Positions 1 to 4,418 of a stretch of 7,059 bases of DNA are shown here, in pieces (positions within the stretch are counted from its first letter, which is position 1; each line of letters begins with the position of its first letter). Source of the stretch: a bacterium (GTDB lineage: Bacteria; Blakebacterota; Blakebacteria; Blakebacterales; Blakebacteraceae); contig JALGWK010000090.1 in the NCBI GenBank assembly GCA_025774205.1, positions 1-7,059 on the forward strand. Direction: 5' to 3'. Position numbers and translations under genes: made by a program. Under the pieces are notes generated by a model. It worked only from the letters and a program-made list of their open reading frames with translations. It had not been told where the DNA came from and made no database searches.

Positions 1-243
1 TCCTGGGAGCTGTTCCGGGAGCAGACCGACAAGTACCGGGAAGAGGTCATTCCCGCCGGGAGCGTGCCGGTCGCCATCGAAGCCGGGTCCTCGCTCGGAT
101 GGGAACAATGGGTAGGCTCACCGGCCAATGTCCACGGCCTGGACCGCTTCGGAGCCTCGGCTCCCTGGGAGGTCCTCTCGACCAGACTCGGCTTCACGAC
201 CGAAGCCGTCGTGAAACGCGTTAAAAAGCTTCTGGAGGGATGA
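1..243 (+). CDS. tkt: Transketolase, C-terminal end (partial, 5' end outside window)
   Basis: These 80 residues in frame 1, ended by TGA at 241-243, are the last part of a transketolase. The enzyme is cytoplasmic and thiamine-diphosphate dependent. It moves two-carbon ketol units between sugar phosphates in the non-oxidative pentose phosphate pathway, for example xylulose-5-P plus ribose-5-P. Visible here is the C-terminal domain: a strand reading VPVAIEAGSSLGW, then WVGSPANVHGLDRFGASAP, then the closing helices ending VVKRVKKLLEG. The AG...GW...VG...FG.SAP pattern matches the transketolase C-terminal domain and makes this call more likely than a dehydrogenase E1-beta subunit. The catalytic and cofactor-binding parts lie outside the window. 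The next gene, rpiB, starts 4 nt after the stop and makes a transketolase substrate, which supports the assignment. Confidence 0.9.
   Translation, partial: SWELFREQTDKYREEVIPAGSVPVAIEAGSSLGWEQWVGSPANVHGLDRFGASAPWEVLSTRLGFTTEAVVKRVKKLLEG
234..239 (+). promoter_or_regulatory. Ribosome binding site of rpiB
   Basis: GGAGGG lies 8 nt before the rpiB ATG and inside the last codons of the upstream transketolase gene. It is a near-consensus Shine-Dalgarno site. It fixes the rpiB start at 248 and shows that rpiB is translated from the transketolase transcript. Confidence 0.7.
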
Positions 244-247
244 TCGG

Positions 248-691
248 ATGCGGATAGCCATCGCCTGCGACCACGCCGGATACGCCCTGAAACCCACCAT
301 CGCGACAGTTGTCGCCGACCTCGGCCACGAGATCATCAACCTGGGGACCGACAATCCCGAGGTGCCGAGCGACTATCCCGACATTGCTGAAGCGCTGGGG
401 AAGACGATCCAGTCAGAAGAGGCCGACCGTGGTATCCTGCTCTGTGGCTCAGGGGTAGGTGGCGCCATAGCGGCCTGCAAGATGAAAGGCGTCCGGGCCT
501 CGGTCTGTCATGATGTCTATTCGGCGGCCCAGGGAGTGGAACACGACGACATGAACGTGCTCTGCCTGGGGGGACGCATCATCGGCATTGCCCTGGCGAC
601 CGAACTCGTGAAGGCCTTCCTCTTCGCCAGCTTCAGTGGCGAGGACCGGCACGTCCGCCGGCTCAACAAGGTCAAGGCGCTGGAGCAGTAG
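248..691 (+). CDS. rpiB: Ribose-5-phosphate isomerase B (RpiB/LacA/LacB family)
   Basis: This 147-residue protein has the normal length of RpiB, the cytoplasmic isomerase that interconverts ribulose-5-phosphate and ribose-5-phosphate. The N-terminal CDHAGY motif (residues 7-12) carries the substrate-contacting Asp8 and His9. GTDN lies at 33-36. LLCGSGVGG (64-72) carries Cys66, which matches the catalytic base of E. coli-type RpiB, with Ser68 where E. coli has Thr. His99 in EHDD corresponds to the ring-opening His. NVLCLGGR (103-110) is the conserved strand before the C-terminal helix, and the Arg-rich tail (DRHVRRLNK, 133-141) supplies phosphate-binding arginines. Having Cys66 sets it apart from the mycobacterial type, which uses Glu. 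The start is supported by GGAGGG 8 nt upstream. It is in an operon with transketolase, which uses its product. The last 20 nt overlap the 3' end of the convergent gene. Sugar-phosphate isomerases such as LacA/LacB share the fold, but the length, motifs and neighbour favour RpiB. Confidence 0.93.
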   Translation: MRIAIACDHAGYALKPTIATVVADLGHEIINLGTDNPEVPSDYPDIAEALGKTIQSEEADRGILLCGSGVGGAIAACKMKGVRASVCHDVYSAAQGVEHDDMNVLCLGGRIIGIALATELVKAFLFASFSGEDRHVRRLNKVKALEQ

Positions 692-1169
692 TCAATATCC
701 GTCGCAGCAGTCCGGCCGCCAGTCGGGTGATGCCGGGCTGCTTGCTCTCCCTCGGTCCGGCCACGTTCAGCACCTCCACCCCCTCCGATTCCATCCAGGC
801 CGCAACCCGTCCGGCTTCGGCAACAGACATCTCCTCGTCATCCGTGACCTGGTCCAGATCGACGGCGATGAAAGGCCGTCCGTACTGTTCGATGAGGTAG
901 AGAGTGTAGGCGGTCCCCCCGGTCGGTGGAAAAGTGGCCAGGATGAGGGTGCCATCCGAGTCACGCACGTTCCACCCGGTGCGTTCCTCATAAGCCGCCG
1001 AAGGCGTCTCCACCAGGGGGTAGTTCTCGGGGATGACACCATCCTCGGCGAGCCGCCCCTTCGGACACCAGCCGCCGCAGGGGAGCCCCAGTTCGAGCGC
1101 GACTTCAAGAGCCGCCCGGTCAACCCCGGTCTGCCCTCCCGATACGATCTTCTTCACGATTGCGGCCAC
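672..1169 (-). CDS. Putative molybdenum carrier protein (SLOG/LOG-like Rossmann fold)
   Basis: This small protein (165 aa from the GTG at 1169) resembles the 'putative molybdenum carrier' family, a branch of the SLOG nucleotide-binding superfamily that also contains LOG, YpsA and DprA-like domains. The SGGQTGVDRAAL segment (residues 10-21) is the glycine-rich loop after strand 1. CGGWCPKGRLAEDG (31-44) is the family signature, with Cys31 and Cys35. WNVRDSDGTLIL (66-77) and PTGGT (82-86) form the second nucleotide-site region, and NVAGPRESKQPGI (135-147) is the C-terminal conserved block. No signal peptide or membrane segment is visible, so it is likely cytoplasmic. The biochemical role is not established; the name comes from family annotation, and no molybdenum-cofactor genes are nearby. 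An in-frame ATG at 1217 would add 16 residues but lacks a ribosome site and gives an unconserved extension. The GTG at 1169 has AAGGAT 6 nt upstream and starts just before the conserved strand. It converges on rpiB with a 20-nt overlap. Confidence 0.8.
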   Translation of the reverse strand: MAAIVKKIVSGGQTGVDRAALEVALELGLPCGGWCPKGRLAEDGVIPENYPLVETPSAAYEERTGWNVRDSDGTLILATFPPTGGTAYTLYLIEQYGRPFIAVDLDQVTDDEEMSVAEAGRVAAWMESEGVEVLNVAGPRESKQPGITRLAAGLLRRILTTAPAP

Positions 1170-1175
1170 CGGTCG

Positions 1176-1181
1176 ATCCTT
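1176..1181 (-). promoter_or_regulatory. Candidate ribosome binding site deciding the GTG start at 1169
   Basis: Read on the minus strand, AAGGAT lies 6 nt before the GTG at 1169-1167. The upstream in-frame ATG at 1217 has no purine-rich site before it. This favours the shorter form of the molybdenum-carrier-like protein. A GTG at 1157 is a weaker alternative. Confidence 0.4.
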
Positions 1182-1222
1182 CGATCTGATTGAAATGCAG
1201 TAATGGTCCGGTCCCATCTGAA

Positions 1223-1230
1223 TCTATACT
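1223..1230. promoter_or_regulatory. Possible overlapping divergent -10 elements
   Basis: This lies in the gap between the minus-strand molybdenum-carrier-like gene and the plus-strand metallophosphoesterase gene. TATACT at 1225-1230 (plus) matches the -10 consensus at five of six positions and would start a transcript about 43 nt before the ATG at 1280. On the other strand TATAGA (1228 to 1223) is a four-of-six -10 match facing the opposite gene. Neither has a good -35 at 16-18 nt, so the call rests on position and the -10 match only. Confidence 0.25.
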
Positions 1231-1268
1231 GATGCCGCGGAGAACGAATCTCTACGGATTTGTGACTC

Positions 1269-1272
1269 AGGA
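1269..1272 (+). promoter_or_regulatory. Ribosome binding site deciding the metallophosphoesterase start
   Basis: AGGA lies 7 nt before the ATG at 1280. The more upstream in-frame ATG at 1190 would add 30 residues that do not look like a signal peptide, and the internal ATG at 1307 has only a weak GGGA upstream. Starting at 1280 gives a classic charged n-region followed by a hydrophobic core. Confidence 0.45.
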
Positions 1273-1279
1273 CACAATA

Positions 1280-2236
1280 ATGGAATCACGAAAGCGGGAC
1301 CAGAAAATGAAATCAGCGGGAACCATGTCCACTTCGATCCTCCTGACCCTCGCCTGCCTGGTGATGATCAATCACGGGACAGAGGCTCAGGAGAAGGTGA
1401 CGATCGCGATCTGGGGTGACACCAGGGAGAACCTCGGCAACGCCTGCGTGGAGATCGCCGACGTCCTGCTCCACCAGATCACTGACTGGGATTTCCAGAT
1501 CCATCTCGGCGATCTGACCCGGACCGGCTCCGCCAGATGGTGGGAGAGAGCCCTGCGACGGAAGGGGATGGATGACCTCTTTGTCCGGGACAGGTTCTTC
1601 ATGTGCACCAGCAACCACGAAAACTATGGCGAGGGGGATCCGAAGGCCCCTGACTATCCCTACAATCGCTATACCCGGGAGGTCCTGCCGGTTAACGGCG
1701 CTGACGGCTCGACTCACTTCTACCACCACCAGTTCGGCGATGTTCATGTCGTGGCGTGTGATCCCTACTTCACCGATCCTGCCCTGATGACCGCCTGGCT
1801 CGATTCCACCCTGGCCGGGATCCCCGAAGATGACTGGCTGATCGGTGTCTGGCACGCGCCGTGTTATGACGATATCACCTACAAGTCGGGAACCCTCCAT
1901 TACAGCGCCGCCTGGCTGGAGCTCTTCCATGAACGTGGCGGCGACTTCATCCTCCACGGCCACGCCCATACCTATGTGAGATCCCACCCCCTGCTGCCTG
2001 ACGGCACGGTGGATCACCAGCGCGGCATGGTGCACCTGATCAATGGCTGCGGCGGAGCCTCGTGGAAAGAACCGCAGAAAGGAACCTCAATGACCGCCTT
2101 CACCCCGACGGTCCGTTCCTTCCCCTGCATTACGTTCCTTGTCCTGGAGGGTGACACCGCGGTCATCCGGACGGTCGACGCGCGACCACGCGAGAAACTC
2201 TCGGTAATAGATGAGTGGACCTGGATCAGGAAGTGA
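1280..2236 (+). CDS. Exported calcineurin-like metallophosphoesterase
   Basis: From the ATG at 1280 this is a 318-residue protein of the calcineurin-like metallophosphoesterase superfamily, which hydrolyses phosphomonoesters or phosphodiesters at a two-metal centre. Residues 1-36 look like a Sec signal peptide: a basic start (MESRKRDQKMK), a hydrophobic core (ILLTLACLVMI, 20-30), and a likely cut after TEA at 36. The metal-binding motifs follow in order: WGDTRE with Asp47, HLGDLTRTG with Asp78, SNHE with Asn112-His113, WHAPCY with His192, and HGHAHTYVRSHP with His228 and His230. GHAHTYVR resembles the GHxHxYER end of purple-acid-phosphatase-like enzymes, but no fibronectin-like N-terminal domain is present. 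The usual GNHE is SNHE here. The protein probably acts in the periplasm or outside the cell; the substrate cannot be told. A lipoprotein reading (TLAC, Cys26) is possible but poor, because Thr replaces the lipobox Leu and hydrophobic residues continue after it. The next gene converges on it 67 nt downstream. Confidence 0.85.
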   Translation: MESRKRDQKMKSAGTMSTSILLTLACLVMINHGTEAQEKVTIAIWGDTRENLGNACVEIADVLLHQITDWDFQIHLGDLTRTGSARWWERALRRKGMDDLFVRDRFFMCTSNHENYGEGDPKAPDYPYNRYTREVLPVNGADGSTHFYHHQFGDVHVVACDPYFTDPALMTAWLDSTLAGIPEDDWLIGVWHAPCYDDITYKSGTLHYSAAWLELFHERGGDFILHGHAHTYVRSHPLLPDGTVDHQRGMVHLINGCGGASWKEPQKGTSMTAFTPTVRSFPCITFLVLEGDTAVIRTVDARPREKLSVIDEWTWIRK

Positions 2237-2313
2237 CCGGTCGCTCTTCACAGGCGCGGAACAGGCTCGGACACTCCACTGTTCCTGATGGCGTCCAGGA
2301 CGTTTACCGGTCG
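2236..2313. repeat. Small repeats in the convergent intergenic region (weak terminator candidate)
   Basis: The 67-nt gap between the two convergent genes holds an inverted repeat, GGAACAG at 2258-2264 and CTGTTCC at 2279-2285, with a 14-nt loop. ACCGGTCG occurs at 2236-2243 and again exactly 70 nt later at 2306-2313, with 12 of 15 bases matching over the longer unit. ACCGGT is self-complementary, so the two copies could also pair around the inner hairpin. No T-run follows on either strand, so a bidirectional intrinsic terminator is possible but weakly supported. Confidence 0.3.
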
Positions 2314-3182
2314 TCTTTCAGTTCGAGTACTGCCAGCAGGGGGCGATGATCGGAGGCGACCTTCTCCTCCACGACGCGGACCTCGACCACCCGCCAGAGG
2401 CCGGCCGGGCGATAGAGTACATAGTCGATCCGGCGACGCGGTTCATCGGAGGGTGACGTCGGTTCGGGATCGTCAACCGCGGCATCGGTCCAGGCATCCA
2501 GCAGGACACTTATTGCTTCACTCTCCGGGATCGCGTTCAAATCACCGGCAAGGATCATCAGCAGTCCGGCGTCCGGGAGGAGCAGTTCGTTGATCCGTCC
2601 GGCCTGGGCCATCCGGTCGGCGGGATCACGGGTGTGATCGAGATGGGTTCCGATGAAGAGTATCTCCCGACCACTCTCTCCGATCTCGACCCGAACCGCC
2701 AGGGCTGCCCTCGGCTCATGGCCCTCACCGGACGGCAGGATATGGTTCTCGATCTCCAGCAGGGGCCACCGGGAGAGGACCGCGTTGCCGTACCCCCCGC
2801 CGGCGAAATCCATCGTCTTCCCGAAGGCGGCCTGCAGGCCGGTCAATCGACCCAGTTCGGCGACCTGATCCACACCGCTTGAACGGGTGGTCGACCGATC
2901 CACTTCCTGGAGGGCGACCAGGTCAGGTTCGACCGACATGATGACCCGTGCCAGCCGTTCCAGGTCGAAGACGCCGTCCACTCCCTCGCCATGATGGATG
3001 TTGTAGCTGAGTACCCGGACGACAAGCGGTTCATCATCACCGCGACCCTCAATGCGGCCTTCCCCGAGGTTCCCGGAGCAGGCCTGGAGCAGGAGGAGGA
3101 GGTAGGGGAAGAGGAGGAGAGGGAGAGAGCGAGAGAGAAGCGCGAGCGTGAGCCGGTGGGGGATCCGCTGCACCCTCCCCAT
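2304..3182 (-). CDS. Endonuclease/exonuclease/phosphatase-family lipoprotein
   Basis: This 292-residue protein belongs to the endonuclease/exonuclease/phosphatase (EEP, DNase I-like) family, whose members cut phosphodiester or phosphomonoester bonds in nucleic acids, inositol phosphates or lipids with a divalent metal. The signal sequence is long and Leu-rich (about residues 11-34) and ends in the lipobox LQAC, so Cys35 is probably lipidated. Ser at +2 suggests the outer membrane rather than the inner. The catalytic motifs are complete and in order: SYNIHHGEG with Asn61, LQEVDR with Glu93, YGNAVLSR (131-138), GTHLDH with His180 and Asp182, GDLNAIP with Asp214 and Asn216, IDYV with Asp253, and SDHRP with Asp278-His279. 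An active enzyme facing the periplasm or cell surface is expected; the substrate is not evident. GGAGGAG lies 10 nt before the ATG, which shares one base with the ispG stop (TGATG). It is therefore the last gene of the acnA-ispG operon and probably translationally coupled. Confidence 0.87.
   Translation of the reverse strand: MGRVQRIPHRLTLALLSRSLPLLLFPYLLLLLQACSGNLGEGRIEGRGDDEPLVVRVLSYNIHHGEGVDGVFDLERLARVIMSVEPDLVALQEVDRSTTRSSGVDQVAELGRLTGLQAAFGKTMDFAGGGYGNAVLSRWPLLEIENHILPSGEGHEPRAALAVRVEIGESGREILFIGTHLDHTRDPADRMAQAGRINELLLPDAGLLMILAGDLNAIPESEAISVLLDAWTDAAVDDPEPTSPSDEPRRRIDYVLYRPAGLWRVVEVRVVEEKVASDHRPLLAVLELKDDR
3091..3140 (+). repeat. 50-nt purine tract inside the lipoprotein signal-peptide region
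   Basis: On the plus strand 48 of 50 bases are A or G; the exceptions are T at 3103 and C at 3130. On the coding (minus) strand this is the CTC, CTT and TCC codon run for the Leu/Ser-rich signal sequence, which is the simplest explanation. It is low-complexity DNA with local mirror symmetry. Confidence 0.6.
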
Positions 3183-4417
3183 CAGGCCCGGTCTCCTCCA
3201 CGACCGAACCGTCGTTCCGCGTACTCTTCAAGCAGGGCAATGAATTCATCCGATATCCGATCACCTGTCAGTGTCTGATGCAGTTCGCCATCGACGTAGA
3301 CGGGAACCCTGGGAGCCTCCCCCGAGCCGGGGAGACTGATCCCGATATCGGCGTGACGGCTCTCACCGGGACCGTTCACCACACAGCCCATGACGGCGAT
3401 CGTCATCTCCTCCACCCCGGGATACAAATCCCGCCACTCCGTGATCTTCGCCCGTACGTGAGTGGTCACCTCGACCGCCAGCTCCTGGAAGAAGGTACTG
3501 TCGGTCCGGCCGCAGCCGGGACAGGAGGTGATCTGCGGTTCGAAGGAGCGTAATCCCATGCTCTGCAGGATCTGTCGGGCCACCCGCACCTCCTGGCCGC
3601 GGTCGCCGGAGGCATCGGGGGTGATACTCACCCGGATGGTGTCTCCGATCCCCTCCTGCAGGAGGACCGCCATGCCGGCGGTCGAGCCGACGATCCCCTT
3701 CTCCATCAGGCCGGCTTCCGTGAGTCCGAGATGGACCGGATACCGGCACCGGGCGGCAAGCTCCCGGTTCACGGCGATCAGCTCCTGAACGTCGGATGTC
3801 TTGCAGGAGACGATGATCCGGTCAGGCGACAGACCAGCCTCTTCAGCGAGTTCCGCCGAATCGAGGACGCTCCTGACGAGCGCTTCTCTCGTCACTGCGG
3901 CCGCGTCCAGCGAACCTCCCGCCGCGGCGTTCTCGTCCATGAGGCGGGTGAGTAGAGAGCGGTCGAGCGAGCCCCAGTTGGCTCCGATGCGAACCGGCCG
4001 ATCGAACGCGATCGCCTGGTCGATGATCGCCCGGAAGTGCTCTTCACGGTAGTCGCCGCCGCCAACGTTCCCGGGATTGATCCGGTACTTGGCCAGCTCC
4101 CGGGCACAATCGGGGTACTCCGTCAGGAGCTGGTGACCGTTGTAGTGGAAATCGCCGACGAGCGGCACCGCGACACCGATTTCGCGGAGGCGAGTGGTTA
4201 TCAACGGGACTGCCGCCGCGGCTTCCCTCGTATCCACCGTGATCCGTACGATCTCACTGCCCGCCTCGACGAGCAGCGTGATCTGTTCGATAGACGCGTC
4301 AACGTCGGCGGTCGGTGTATTTGTCATCGACTGCACGACGATCGGTGACTCCCCGCCGACCGGCACACCGCCCACCTCAACCGTCGTGGAGACCCGGCGC
4401 TGATACGAGTCGATCAT
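3182..4417 (-). CDS. ispG: 4-hydroxy-3-methylbut-2-en-1-yl diphosphate synthase IspG
   Basis: This 411-residue protein is IspG (GcpE), the cytoplasmic [4Fe-4S] enzyme that reductively opens methylerythritol cyclodiphosphate to HMBPP, the penultimate step of the MEP isoprenoid pathway. The N-terminal TIM-barrel half shows VVQSMTNT (27-34), GDFHYNGH (88-95), [10 protein letters not shown] (110-119), RIGANWGSL (143-151) and HLGLTEAG (229-236). The C-terminal half binds the cluster: Cys299 and Cys302 in SCPGCGRT, Cys345 in GCVVNGPGE, and Glu352 as the non-cysteine ligand. The gap between the second and third cysteines is 43 residues, about ten longer than in the E. coli type. It lacks the extra middle domain of the plant/chlamydial form. 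The ATG at 4417 is chosen because it matches the family start and has GGAAG 6 nt upstream. The reading frame stays open far upstream, but only as a shadow of acnA. It begins 1 nt after the acnA stop and its own stop shares a base with the next start. Confidence 0.95.
   Translation of the reverse strand: MIDSYQRRVSTTVEVGGVPVGGESPIVVQSMTNTPTADVDASIEQITLLVEAGSEIVRITVDTREAAAAVPLITTRLREIGVAVPLVGDFHYNGHQLLTEYPDCARELAKYRINPGNVGGGDYREEHFRAIIDQAIAFDRPVRIGANWGSLDRSLLTRLMDENAAAGGSLDAAAVTREALVRSVLDSAELAEEAGLSPDRIIVSCKTSDVQELIAVNRELAARCRYPVHLGLTEAGLMEKGIVGSTAGMAVLLQEGIGDTIRVSITPDASGDRGQEVRVARQILQSMGLRSFEPQITSCPGCGRTDSTFFQELAVEVTTHVRAKITEWRDLYPGVEEMTIAVMGCVVNGPGESRHADIGISLPGSGEAPRVPVYVDGELHQTLTGDRISDEFIALLEEYAERRFGRGGDRA
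3193..3199 (-). promoter_or_regulatory. Ribosome binding site of the EEP lipoprotein gene
   Basis: On the minus strand GGAGGAG sits inside the last codons of ispG, 10 nt before the ATG at 3182. The strong site next to the TGATG junction suggests efficient reinitiation or independent ribosome entry. Confidence 0.6.
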
Positions 4418-4418
4418 C

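Noticed and set aside
636-1193. Plus-strand open frame of 185 codons
   Set aside because: It is antisense to the molybdenum-carrier-like gene, which has clear family motifs, and it overlaps the end of rpiB out of frame.
1313-2035. Minus-strand open frame of 240 codons
   Set aside because: It is antisense to the metallophosphoesterase, whose metal-binding motifs are all present in order; the opposite frame has no family features.
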